From assembly GCF_033095785.1 (NCBI RefSeq), contig NZ_CP137134.1:186001-250000 (forward strand): a DNA stretch of 64,000 nt, written 5' to 3'. A program made the position numbers and the translations under genes. The notes under the pieces were generated by a model, which was not told the DNA's origin, ran no database searches, and saw only the letters and a program-made list of their open reading frames with translations. Positions 45,373 through 53,577 of the stretch are shown here, one piece after another. The first letter of the stretch is position 1. Each line of letters begins with the position of its first letter. Source of the stretch: Nitrosospira sp. Is2. GTDB taxonomy: Bacteria > Pseudomonadota > Gammaproteobacteria > Burkholderiales > Nitrosomonadaceae.

Positions 45373-45464
45373 ATCTCGGGGATCGAAGCAGGATCAGACA
45401 AGAGGCGGCATCAATGTATGTAAGGCTACCCCCTTGCCTTCGAACTTGCAAAGCCAACGCTTCA

Positions 45465-47906
45465 CTAAGTCCGAAGCTCAGCCAGCAAGGCGACAAGCTC
45501 TTCCACATTGACAGGCTTCACAAGGTAATGGTTAAAGCCCGCTTCAAGTGAATTTTTACGATCCTCGTACTGGCTATATCCGGTTATTGCTATCAAGACC
45601 GTTTGCGCCAGGGCTTGAATCGACCGAAGCCGGCGCGCGAGTTCATTTCCGTCCATGTCGGGCAGGCCAATATCAAGCAGGCATACATCCGGTAATTCCA
45701 GAGGTGCTCGTTCAAGAGCGCGGTAGGGATTGTGCTCTATGACTGTCTCGTGCCCTGCGGCTTGCAGTAACATGGACAGCATAAGCGCCGCATCCTGGTT
45801 GTCATCAACGATCATTATGCGTAGTGCTTTACCCGGCGAAGAAATAGCCACATCTTCGTTTTGAAGGGCAGGAGCTTGCGGTTCAATATAACGGGGAAGC
45901 AAGACGGTAAATTTGGTCCCGGTACCAGTCCCTTTGCTGTCTGCTGTTACGCTGCCCCCGTGAGACTCTACAAGACTCTTGACTAGAGAAAGACCGATTC
46001 CCAGCCCCCCCTGTGACCGGTCGGCAGAGCGTCTTGCCTGGGCAAACAGTTCGAACACGCGCGGAAGAAGCTCTTGCTCGATGCCGATCCCATCATCCTG
46101 AACGACGAGCATCAGTTGCTCACGATGCGCGTCGAGGTGAACCACGATGTTCCCGCCCTCCGGAGTGTATTTGGCAGCATTGTCTAAAAGATTCACTATC
46201 ACCTGCACCAGCCGCTTGCGATCTCCAAGAACTTGGAACGATTCCGTCGCCTGAGGTAATACGAGCCGATGTCCCCGGCTCTCGATTGCCGTGCCTGCTT
46301 GCTCGACAGCATCGGATATCAGGCTCCTGATATCCACCGGATGTTTTTCCAGAGATACCTGCCCACGAGTAACGCGGGCTACATCGAGCAGGTCATCAAC
46401 GAGGCTCGTGATATGCTCGACCTGGCGGCCAATAATTTCACTGGCCTGCCTTAGACGTTGCTCGTCAACAGTGTCGATCTTTAGAAGTTGGGCCGCTGCC
46501 CTGATGGGCGCCAGCGGATTGCGCAGCTCATGCGCCAGCATCGCCAGGAACTCGTCTTTACGCCGGTCGGCTTCCTGCAGCTTTTCTTCTGCACGTTTGC
46601 GTTCCGTGACATCCAGGGCGATACCTCGTATCGCAAGGGCCTGGCCTGCCTCGTCGACGATGATTTTTCCGCGGACATCCGACCAAAAAATCCCACCGTT
46701 TTGGGGATGAATAATTCGTACCACGACTTGAAATTTCCCCCGTTCCGCGATTGCCTCCTCGCACGCATTCTTCATGACCGACTGATCCTCCGGATGCAGC
46801 AACTCCCAGGGCCGCGCCACTCTTTCCAAATCGGCGCTAAATATTTCCGAAGCGTTTCCAGAAAAGCTCAGCTCTCCGCTAGCCAGTTTCCAGTCCCAAA
46901 CTACCATGCGGACTGCCAGCATCCCCTCCTCCAAACGTCCCTGACTTACTCGAAGTGCATCCTGGGCATGTTTTTTCTCGGTGATATCCGATCCCTCGAC
47001 GAAAATACCCGAGATAGAGCCATCGGACTCGACGATGGGCTGATAGATGAAGTCGATAAACAGTTGCGTTAAAGCCGATCCTGAACCCAGTTGAAGCAGA
47101 ATCGGGACCTCATTTGCAAAGTAGGGCTGCCCTGTCGCGAAAACCTCGTCGAGAAGTTTACAAAAACCCTGTGCGTCGGCTTCCGGGATGGCATCGCGGA
47201 CTTGGCGGCCCAGGATTTCACGATGCCCGACCAGCCGCATGTATGCGTTGTTCGCAAACTCGAAAACATGCTGCGGGCCGCGCAAGACGCACATGAAGCC
47301 GGGGGCCTGCTGGAACAAGACTTTCAGGCGGTCGGCTTCATGCCGGCGGCGCAGAATTTCCTCCGCAAGGCGCTCATTCACACGTTTTAGCTCGTCGGTG
47401 GCTAAATGTTCTTTGGTGACGTCATTGCATACGACCAGCACCCCGCGTACACCCATAGCGTCACGGATTGGGCTGTAGCCGTACGTCCACCAGGCATCTT
47501 CCCGCGTGCCGTTCCGCGTTACGGGTACGAGCTGGTCTTCATTCCAAGTCGGTGGACCGCCGGCCATGATGGATTCGATCTGTGGTCCAATAATGGGCCA
47601 GATTTCCTCCCAGCACTCCCGGCCAGGCTGGCCTAGCGCACTCGGGTGGCGCTCAGGCCCAAGGGTCTTTCGATACGCATCATTATAAAACTGGATTAAA
47701 TCCGGCCCCCACCAGACAAACATGGGATGGTTGGAGTCCAGCACTACATTTAGTATCGTCTTAAGAGAGACAGGCCATTGCTCAGTTGGCCCCAGCGGCG
47801 TGGCCGCCCAGTCGAATGCCTGTATGAGGGATGCCAGTTCTCCGCGACATGATAGTAAGGCAGGTGAGAGAGCCATGTTATTTCCATCGATAATGTAGGT
47901 TTGCAT
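45465..47906 (-). CDS. Hybrid PAS histidine kinase with receiver domain
   Basis: An 813-residue sensor kinase. Three PAS-type domains (about 30-170, 195-325, 330-455) precede HisKA with the phospho-His in LAMLAHELRNPLAP (about 470) and HATPase (NLLDNAAKYTPEGGNIVV, DDGIGIEQELL, GGLGIGLSLVKSLVESHGG). A C-terminal receiver follows (IMIVDDNQDAALML, phospho-Asp in CLLDIGLPDMDG). No membrane span is seen, so the signal is probably intracellular. The start may be 47906 or ATG 47876. No partner response regulator is adjacent. Confidence 0.9.
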   Translation of the reverse strand: MQTYIIDGNNMALSPALLSCRGELASLIQAFDWAATPLGPTEQWPVSLKTILNVVLDSNHPMFVWWGPDLIQFYNDAYRKTLGPERHPSALGQPGRECWEEIWPIIGPQIESIMAGGPPTWNEDQLVPVTRNGTREDAWWTYGYSPIRDAMGVRGVLVVCNDVTKEHLATDELKRVNERLAEEILRRRHEADRLKVLFQQAPGFMCVLRGPQHVFEFANNAYMRLVGHREILGRQVRDAIPEADAQGFCKLLDEVFATGQPYFANEVPILLQLGSGSALTQLFIDFIYQPIVESDGSISGIFVEGSDITEKKHAQDALRVSQGRLEEGMLAVRMVVWDWKLASGELSFSGNASEIFSADLERVARPWELLHPEDQSVMKNACEEAIAERGKFQVVVRIIHPQNGGIFWSDVRGKIIVDEAGQALAIRGIALDVTERKRAEEKLQEADRRKDEFLAMLAHELRNPLAPIRAAAQLLKIDTVDEQRLRQASEIIGRQVEHITSLVDDLLDVARVTRGQVSLEKHPVDIRSLISDAVEQAGTAIESRGHRLVLPQATESFQVLGDRKRLVQVIVNLLDNAAKYTPEGGNIVVHLDAHREQLMLVVQDDGIGIEQELLPRVFELFAQARRSADRSQGGLGIGLSLVKSLVESHGGSVTADSKGTGTGTKFTVLLPRYIEPQAPALQNEDVAISSPGKALRIMIVDDNQDAALMLSMLLQAAGHETVIEHNPYRALERAPLELPDVCLLDIGLPDMDGNELARRLRSIQALAQTVLIAITGYSQYEDRKNSLEAGFNHYLVKPVNVEELVALLAELRT

Positions 47907-48368
47907 CCGTCCCCGCTAGAACTTGCGGAAGTGGGGAGTGAGCCCAAGGCGGGCAACGGGATGAGAAAAGGTGACGAAGGTAGCGGTTAATGTGCCGTAC
48001 TGGACAATAGAAAATCTTTCGCTTGCGCTCACAGGCAAACGAAGTTGACCACACGGAGCGCCAACCGTTCGCGGTCGAATCATTAACCTGGCCCGCCCCA
48101 GAATCAGTACTGGGGCCGAAACGGAAAACCCGACCCCGGACCCGCCGCCAAAGTCAGCATCGGTCAAAAGTGGAAATTCCGGCCGCCTACCTGAAAACGG
48201 CGCTGTCACCGGGAGAGCATCCGGGTTATTTTGAATGCCCGCAGCCAGTGCTTCTGCTTATTTCCTCCTTCTACCTGGACCACGTAGTCAGAGAAATCGT
48301 CGGGAAGCTCGAAACGACGGTTAGAGACCGGCAGGTCTCATGAAACCTCGGGTCCTTGCCGCAGTAGG
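47907..48368. other. Accessory intergenic region
   Basis: About 460 bases with open frames on both strands (48023-48343 plus, 47916-48209 minus) that show no known motif. It directly precedes a histidine-kinase scrap and is probably degenerate. Confidence 0.35.
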
Positions 48369-48500
48369 TGATGGGTGACCTGGCGACGCTTGAACAGGTA
48401 TTTGTAAATTTGATCGGCAACGCCGTTAAATATACTTCGAAGCAAAAACGAGCTGAAAATCAGCATCGGCTATCTGGGCGATGAAGAAGGCCAGGATCCA
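48369..48500 (+). pseudogene. Fragment of a histidine kinase ATPase domain
   Basis: One frame reads VMGDLATLEQVFVNLIGNAVKYTSKQKRAE, the N box of a phytochrome-like histidine kinase. After a one-base shift it continues as ISIGYLGDEEGQ. The rest of the kinase, both upstream DHp and downstream G boxes, is absent. About 130 bases remain. It is a separate lineage from the intact kinase next door. Confidence 0.75.
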
Positions 48501-48592
48501 TGTACGAGAGAGTTGAAGCAGCAAACGGCGAAACTTCCTGCCACCTCGTCTTGACCGGGCGCCCGGGAGACGTTGTTAAAAGGCTGTACCGA

Positions 48593-49102
48593 TTATTCCT
48601 CTTTCACATCTATCTTGCGATGTTCACCCAGCGCATCGGTATCCCCTGTCGCAAGCGCTTTGACAAGTCCGTATGCACGCGCGGTAGCGCTATCAGGCGC
48701 ATCCCAGTATTCGGCTTCCATAATGCTGACTTTGAGCAACGCGAGGTCTGGATCATCCAGCCCCTTTGGAAACCAGGGTCTGATCCAAGGAGACCATAAG
48801 GCCTGCATTTTCTCCTTGTCATCGACCAGCTCAGCAGCACCGGATACGGACAGATAATCATGTTTATCTGCGCGAACATAGCAGAGGTTGACTTGCTGAT
48901 CCGGCTGCGCTTTCGCAATTTTTGACGATGACAGCGATGTAAAAAACCAAAGATTGCCTTCGCCGTCGAGTTGCATGGTCGCCATAGGGCGGCTACGTAA
49001 GACCCCGTCTTTTTCCAGGGTAGTCAACATCGCGAATCTGGCATCGCCCACCATTTCAGCCACTTTCGCCAGGGCGGCATTATGTTGTTCGTTGATTTCC
49101 AT
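48593..49102 (-). CDS. Pyridoxamine-5'-phosphate-oxidase-like stress protein
   Basis: A 169-residue flavin-binding split-barrel protein of the general stress protein 26 type. Features are FAMLTTLEKDGVLRSRPMATM, LWFFTSLSSSKIAKAQPDQQVNLCY and DYLSVSGAAELVDD, with the C-terminal YWDAPDSATARAYGLVKAL. It probably binds FMN or F420; the substrate is unknown. A strong AGGAG site lies 6 nt before ATG 49102. It is flanked by decayed genes. Confidence 0.87.
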   Translation of the reverse strand: MEINEQHNAALAKVAEMVGDARFAMLTTLEKDGVLRSRPMATMQLDGEGNLWFFTSLSSSKIAKAQPDQQVNLCYVRADKHDYLSVSGAAELVDDKEKMQALWSPWIRPWFPKGLDDPDLALLKVSIMEAEYWDAPDSATARAYGLVKALATGDTDALGEHRKIDVKEE

Positions 49103-49329
49103 GATGACTCCTTTATATTGATTGGGTTTGATTCAGATTTTTTCACTGTTTCAGGTCGATGCATCGCCTGAGTACCGGTTTCATCATTCCTTTCAGATCG
49201 GCGTAACACCCCAGATCCTGCGTCCATTTTACCCCATCAGAGCAAGCCCAATCGCAGCGGGGATCTTACGCGGGTCTGGGAGGCTCCGGACGTGCAAAGG
49301 GTCAATCGCTCATTGAATTGCTGAGATCG

Positions 49330-49908
49330 GGACTGAAACTTTTTCGCAGGATGCATAGAAGGAGTTGGCATCAGCCAGCGCAAAGACCGGTCTATTTGGC
49401 TCTTTGATGATATAGGTCACCACGCCGAAGAAGACCAGTTCCCCGCTTGACCATCCATTCGCCATCCACATCGGCTATGATGATATCGGAGGACTTGGGC
49501 TTGATGGAGCGGTCGACGATCAATGTGGCGCCATCGAAGATGCCAGCGCTATCAGGAGTCGCCCTTGACGTTGAAGAAGAACGTGGCAGGGGGTTGGCAA
49601 TGAAGTGGTCATTCAGGTCCAGGGTTTTCTATTCATATTCCTGGGCCGGAGAAGGAAAGCCGCATTGGCCTGCCAGTATCTTGCCGCTGTAGATGGGACG
49701 AGGCAGGGACGTGGGATCCGGGCTTGCAATGGGAAAGCGATCGTATCATCCGCATTCCCCTGCTTTGATGCTTTTCTAAACGGTTCGAGATAGAGCAGAA
49801 TGTCCGACTTGAGGCTCACGGTACCCGTAGCACGGATGTTTTCTCCCCGTACGGACTCATGCATTTCTTCGGACCTGACCCTTCCCTTCTGCCGCCACGT
49901 GCGCCCAT
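49330..49908 (-). pseudogene. umuDC remnant
   Basis: A heavily shifted umuD with the first codons of umuC. From the N-terminus, switching frames gives GARGGRREGSG and YGEKTSVLRVP, then SDILLYLEPFRKAS, ADDTIAFPLQARIPRP, YSGKILAGQCGFPSPAQEYE, stop, KTLDLNDHFIANP. Next come FFFNVKGDS (the S24 catalytic Ser), AGIFDGATLIVDRSIKPKS, ADVDGEWMVKR (catalytic Lys), FFGVVTYIIKEP, and then FALADANSFYASCEKV, the UmuC start. At least four indels or stops are present. UmuD/UmuC are SOS mutagenesis factors; this copy cannot be functional. Confidence 0.8.
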
Positions 49909-50043
49909 GACTAGCCTTCGCTGAACTCTGTAACGGCGTTCACTTACCACAGCCCAAGTGATCTGTTTATAATTTTGTAGCAGGCTTAGAATTCCCTCCC
50001 ATTCCACGAGCAAGTAACCCGGCTCCCTCTCTTGTGTGTGCAA
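49909..50043. other. Short intergenic region before SRPBCC gene
   Basis: It lies between the umuD remnant start and the SRPBCC gene. No promoter was clearly recognised. Confidence 0.3.
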
Positions 50044-50640
50044 ATGAGAAACGCTTCCTTCTTGCTATTCATGTGGTCAATGCTATTTGCGTCGGGGTTG
50101 TCCGCAGATTCCCTAAAGGGTAAGGACATTGAAGTTGAGGTAAACATAGCTGGAGAAAACATTATTATTGACCTTAATTTTGCGGTGGCGGCAACCCAGC
50201 AGGAGGTCTGGGACGTGCTGACCGACTTCGACCGCATGGCTGATTTTGTCTCCAACTTGAAGGAGAGCAAGGTGGTCAGTGTTTCTGAAGCCAGGCTTAC
50301 GATTTTTCAGCGCGGCGCTGGGACCTACGGCCCTCTGAGCTATCCGTTCGAGTCAACGCGGGAAGTAAGATTGATTCCTTACCATGAAATACGGTCGCAC
50401 CTGATCAGTGGCAATATGCGCAAATTGGACGGTGCTACTTATCTGATTGACGAAGGCGGACAAACCCGTGTGATCCATCGCACTAATGCGATCCCGAAAA
50501 TCTGGATTCCTGCGGCAGTGGGAAAGGTCTTCATCCAGCATGAGATGCGGGAGCAGTTCAACGAAATGCGAAATGAAATAATCAAGAGAAAGAAGGTGGA
50601 TCTTAAAGAAAGGGACATGAGGAAAACACGTGAACAATGA
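50044..50640 (+). CDS. Exported SRPBCC/START-like protein
   Basis: A 198-residue protein with a signal peptide (hydrophobic residues 5-20, cut near LSADS) and an SRPBCC-like ligand-binding fold: VAATQQEVWDVLTDFDRMADFVSNLKESKVV, then RAGTYGPLSYPFESTREVRLIP-type strands and a C-terminal amphipathic helix ending in Lys/Arg. It probably binds a hydrophobic ligand in the periplasm; none is known. ATG 50044 is preferred to an in-frame GTG four codons earlier. A 38-codon ORF overlaps its end. Confidence 0.78.
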   Translation: MRNASFLLFMWSMLFASGLSADSLKGKDIEVEVNIAGENIIIDLNFAVAATQQEVWDVLTDFDRMADFVSNLKESKVVSVSEARLTIFQRGAGTYGPLSYPFESTREVRLIPYHEIRSHLISGNMRKLDGATYLIDEGGQTRVIHRTNAIPKIWIPAAVGKVFIQHEMREQFNEMRNEIIKRKKVDLKERDMRKTREQ

Positions 50641-50746
50641 ACAGGTGAGAGAAATTGCTTTAGAACATGGATTTGAGTTAACGGAGCAAGCTGATGGCGC
50701 TATAGGGGCGGTTCCCTATATCCGCAAACCTTCCCCAGACCTGTAA
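50630..50746 (+). CDS. Small truncated hypothetical ORF overlapping SRPBCC gene
   Basis: 38 codons from GTG 50630, overlapping the upstream gene by 11 bases, with AGGAAAA upstream. It reads NNEQVREIALEHGFELTEQADG, which resembles the start of small mobile-element-associated proteins whose later half (LNPYVYEFARA) is missing here. Probably a truncated relic, possibly still translated. Confidence 0.45.
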   Translation: MNNEQVREIALEHGFELTEQADGAIGAVPYIRKPSPDL

Positions 50747-51027
50747 GGCCCAAACCCATTCCGCCAAACAGGCAAGCCCTTTTCTGCCCTATCTGCCCGG
50801 AGGCTGAACTTGAGGGAGTTGAGGCCAAGGGGTTTCGCGGATGCGGACGGCTTTTCCAGACAATGTTAATCACGCAAAAGGAGAGGAAAATGAATAACCA
50901 GCACTTCATCGAACAGCCATGACGGGCGAACGTTCACAATAATATTAATTGCGCACGATTAGAAAGTTAGCCGGCTTGTAGTATTGTTCAATGTCGATAG
51001 GTCAGCCATACCTTATCCCTGCTCAAA
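50747..51027. other. Intergenic region with truncated mini-ORF
   Basis: It contains a 10-codon ORF (MNNQHFIEQP) from ATG 50890 with an ideal AAGGAGAGG site, interrupted early by TGA. This looks like the start of a lost gene. Confidence 0.4.
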
Positions 51028-51525
51028 ATGCCACACTTTGACCCAGCATCGAGGTTAGTAATCATCGCAATGTTTGGCTTTTGTCTTTCAGCCGCACAAG
51101 CTGCAACGTTCAGTGGAAGGGTCGTGGGCATAACAGATGGGGACACCTTAACAGTCCTGACCGCATCAAAGCGGCAACACGAGATACGCCTGGCTGAGAT
51201 AGATGCCCCAGATAATGTCCAGCCGTTCGGGGCAAAGTCGAGGCAGTCCCTCTCTGATCTATGTTTCGGCAAGGAGGCGGAAGTCCCCCCACGTGTAAAA
51301 GACCGTCATCAGCGAATCGTAGCCCGTGTCAAATGTGCTGGCGTTGATGCCAATGCAGAACAGGTTAATCGCGGCATGGCCTGGGTGTATCGGCGCTACG
51401 CAAAGGACCACGATCTGTATGTGCTGGAGCACGGGGCAAAAGTAGGAAAGCGGGGACTATGGGCGGATTCTTCCCCTACTCCGCCTTGGCAATGGCGAAA
51501 GAACAGCAATGTGCGGCAGACTTGA
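51028..51525 (+). CDS. Exported thermonuclease-family (SNase-like) protein
   Basis: A 165-residue nuclease-fold protein with a signal peptide (cut near AQAAT). SNase-like motifs are RVVGITDGDTLTVL, IRLAEIDAPDNVQPFG (Arg/Asp of the active site) and KDRHQRIVARVKCAGVDANAEQVNRGMAWVYRRY, then KRGLWAD and PPWQWR. The usual catalytic Glu position reads as Gln-Arg (HQR) in place of DRYGR, so activity is uncertain. It lies in the decaying stretch but is itself intact. Confidence 0.8.
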   Translation: MPHFDPASRLVIIAMFGFCLSAAQAATFSGRVVGITDGDTLTVLTASKRQHEIRLAEIDAPDNVQPFGAKSRQSLSDLCFGKEAEVPPRVKDRHQRIVARVKCAGVDANAEQVNRGMAWVYRRYAKDHDLYVLEHGAKVGKRGLWADSSPTPPWQWRKNSNVRQT

Positions 51526-52189
51526 ACAATCGGAGACGCCCCGGCATTACGCCAATAATCGCTTCGCGTCCATATTAAGGAACACCTCACAAGGCCGGGA
51601 GACAATAGCCCTTCCTATAACGTCGCCCCTGGGCAATCTCCATGGATGATCATGCTCCACACTGGCGAACTGCTCTTGATCGACACGACCTGGGGCTATC
51701 GAACTCCGAACGAAGCAGCTGGGAAGAAGAAACCATGGATATGCGCGCGAGTTGAGAAGCCTTTGACCGGACGGGGCTGGAGGGCTTGCATTAGCAGGCG
51801 AAGAAAATTCCTAATCCTTCTGTCCCAGCTGACAGGTGTAGCGAGCAATATCGTGCTGAATATTGAGATCAAGTCGTCGAGAGGCTGACTTCATTCGGCC
51901 GAGCATGGGCACCATGCCCTCAACAAAATAAGCCGCTCGCTTTGTTATTGCTCCCCTTGGCGAATACTTGGTCTTATGGGACCGAGCTGCAGGCAGATCA
52001 GGCATAAGGACTCATCCCGTTTCAAAGTGAAACCGAAAATATAAAGCCTGTATTCCTATTTATTTGCTCGAAACAACATGGCTAAGACCCGTCTCTACTT
52101 GGATTCGCTTTCCAAACGGTTCTCTAACTGTGGTTGCCCAGCGGTTTTGATAGCCCCGGGTTTTGATCGTGACCAAAGGGGAAAAGAAC
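51526..52189. other. Long region without recognised genes
   Basis: About 660 bases after the thermonuclease. Short ORFs on both strands (for example 51646-51888) show no family pattern. It probably contains gene debris, as does the rest of 48,300-52,600. Confidence 0.35.
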
Positions 52190-52225
52190 AGGCTCGTAAC
52201 ATCCTTGGGCGAATGTCACGAGCCT
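52190..52225. other. Large stem-loop upstream of mini-ORF
   Basis: AGGCTCGT (52190-52197) pairs with ACGAGCCT (52218-52225), and an inner ACAT/ATGT adds four pairs across one mismatch; the loop is 10 bases. No U-run follows. It stands 18 bases before the strong ribosome-binding site of the 13-codon ORF. Confidence 0.6.
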
Positions 52226-52257
52226 AAATAGGTAATGAAACCTAAGGGGGGAAAACA

Positions 52258-52299
52258 ATGAAAGTACAGATACCAACGCTTACTCGTACTAATGCTTAG
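52258..52299 (+). CDS. 13-residue mini-ORF with very strong ribosome-binding site
   Basis: MKVQIPTLTRTNA followed by TAG, with AAGGGGGG exactly 6 bases upstream. It could be a leader peptide for the downstream PEP-CTERM/TonB region, or the surviving start of a lost gene. No known peptide family was recognised. Confidence 0.35.
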   Translation: MKVQIPTLTRTNA

Positions 52300-52345
52300 C
52301 AACAAGAAGCAGCCCGATTATAGAGGGGGGATACCAGCTTGGGAA

Positions 52346-52377
52346 TGTGACATATTGCCGCGCGACAATATGTCACA
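52346..52377. promoter_or_regulatory. 12-bp-armed inverted repeat
   Basis: TGTGACATATTG (52346-52357) and CAATATGTCACA (52366-52377) are perfect arms around an 8-base spacer. It shares CATATTGCCGC with a second repeat 190 bases downstream. Likely a dimeric repressor or activator site; the protein is unknown. Confidence 0.6.
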
Positions 52378-52523
52378 CCATGGAGTTGGCTGCTTTGAAA
52401 GTAGTATAGTGCCATCGGAGAAAGACAGCAGAAGGTGATACAGAACAATCACTTATCACATCTATCCACCCTGCTTCCTGGAAGCAGCCGAGCCTCGTTT
52501 TCCATTCAAGCACTTCCTTGCCT

Positions 52524-52555
52524 GCGGTATATTGTCACATGCGGCAATATGCCGC
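52524..52555. promoter_or_regulatory. Second inverted repeat with the same core
   Basis: GCGGTATATTG (52524-52534) and CAATATGCCGC (52545-52555) differ from perfect complementarity at one position, with a 10-base spacer. A nested TGCGGC-N5-GCCGCA palindrome is included. It lies about 110 bases before the PEP-CTERM gene. Confidence 0.55.
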
Positions 52556-52662
52556 ATAGATTAATTGCCATGGCTCGTTATACTCCGTTACGCGCGTCAA
52601 TGCTCACACCAATGTGACGTGTATTTCAATCTTGATTGTCAAATGGGAGTTTAACGAACGAT

Positions 52663-53472
52663 ATGAAAAAAACTTTAAAGTACGCATTGCTTCTCGCCGG
52701 CATGACTTCATTGCCGGCAATGGCTCACGTGGGTTATTCGGGGCGTAACTTCGGTACGTTCGATGGTACTTCGGCGACCTCCACCCTATCCGGGCAAGGT
52801 GTTACCGGGAATTATGGCTGGATCGACGGCACCGACGCGGACTATGGCGATGCCCATAAAACGCTGCCCTACCGGTTCACGTTGCTCAACCCCACGGATG
52901 TAACACTTACGTTTCAACAAGCGACATCCACAGTTACGGATCATAGCGGAAACACCTCGACGTCCCAGCTAGGGCTGATACCCGGCTTTTCGCTCTATCA
53001 GGGGCTCGCTCATCTTGCCCCACTGAACGCGGATACAGACACATCCGCTATCTCCAAGGCAAACCGGCCGGCTAACACGGAAGGTGCATTCAGAGCATTG
53101 GACGATATTAAGATCGGCAATGACCCGGACACCGCCAATGGGATTCCGGCAGCCCTGAGCTTTCTGAAATATATCGGCCATGCCTATGATGGTGCTGCGA
53201 GTGGGTCGGTCTCCGGTTTTGACGGTGTCGCTGATGGCAAGGTCTCCCACACCTTCTCGAATCTGGCAGCCGGGGATTACTCGGTATTTGTGGGCGGGTC
53301 GGACTATCTGGCTCAGGAGATCTCGAATCCTAATATTCTAACCAAGTACGGCGTTAGTGGCACATTGGTGGCTGGCGTAGTACCCGAACCAGAAACCTAC
53401 GCCATGCTGCTCGCCGGCCTGGGGCTGATGGGCGCAGTTTTACGCAGACGCCGTCCATTGAAAAATAGCTAG
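52663..53472 (+). CDS. PEP-CTERM exported protein upstream of copper receptor
   Basis: A 269-residue exported protein. A signal peptide ends near PAMAH; the mature start is HVGYSGRNFGTFDG. A beta-rich domain of about 200 residues follows, containing a YRFTLLNPTDVTLTFQQ strand and YSVFVGGSDYL. The C-terminus is a PEP-CTERM signal (VPEPETYAMLLAGLGLMGAVLRRRR). ATG 52663 is chosen over an in-frame ATG at 52636. It precedes a TonB-dependent copper receptor relic but is separated from it by a terminator. Function is unknown. Confidence 0.85.
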   Translation: MKKTLKYALLLAGMTSLPAMAHVGYSGRNFGTFDGTSATSTLSGQGVTGNYGWIDGTDADYGDAHKTLPYRFTLLNPTDVTLTFQQATSTVTDHSGNTSTSQLGLIPGFSLYQGLAHLAPLNADTDTSAISKANRPANTEGAFRALDDIKIGNDPDTANGIPAALSFLKYIGHAYDGAASGSVSGFDGVADGKVSHTFSNLAAGDYSVFVGGSDYLAQEISNPNILTKYGVSGTLVAGVVPEPETYAMLLAGLGLMGAVLRRRRPLKNS

Positions 53473-53499
53473 CGATCGATTGTTGCAGTTTGGCACTAG

Positions 53500-53532
53500 A
53501 GGCCGCTCTCCTCACGGAGGGGCGGCCTTTTT
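53500..53532 (+). terminator. Intrinsic terminator after PEP-CTERM gene
   Basis: AGGCCGC and GCGGCCT arms continue through TCTCC/GGAGG with a small bulge, loop TCAC, followed by TTTTT. It ends 60 bases past the stop codon. Confidence 0.8.
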
Positions 53533-53577
53533 GTGATCACTTCTGGTAATCAATCAGCTATTCATTGGATAACTACC

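Noticed and set aside
47916..48343. Overlapping ORFs between the hybrid kinase and kinase scrap
   Set aside because: No recognisable domain or transposase motif; probably degenerate DNA.
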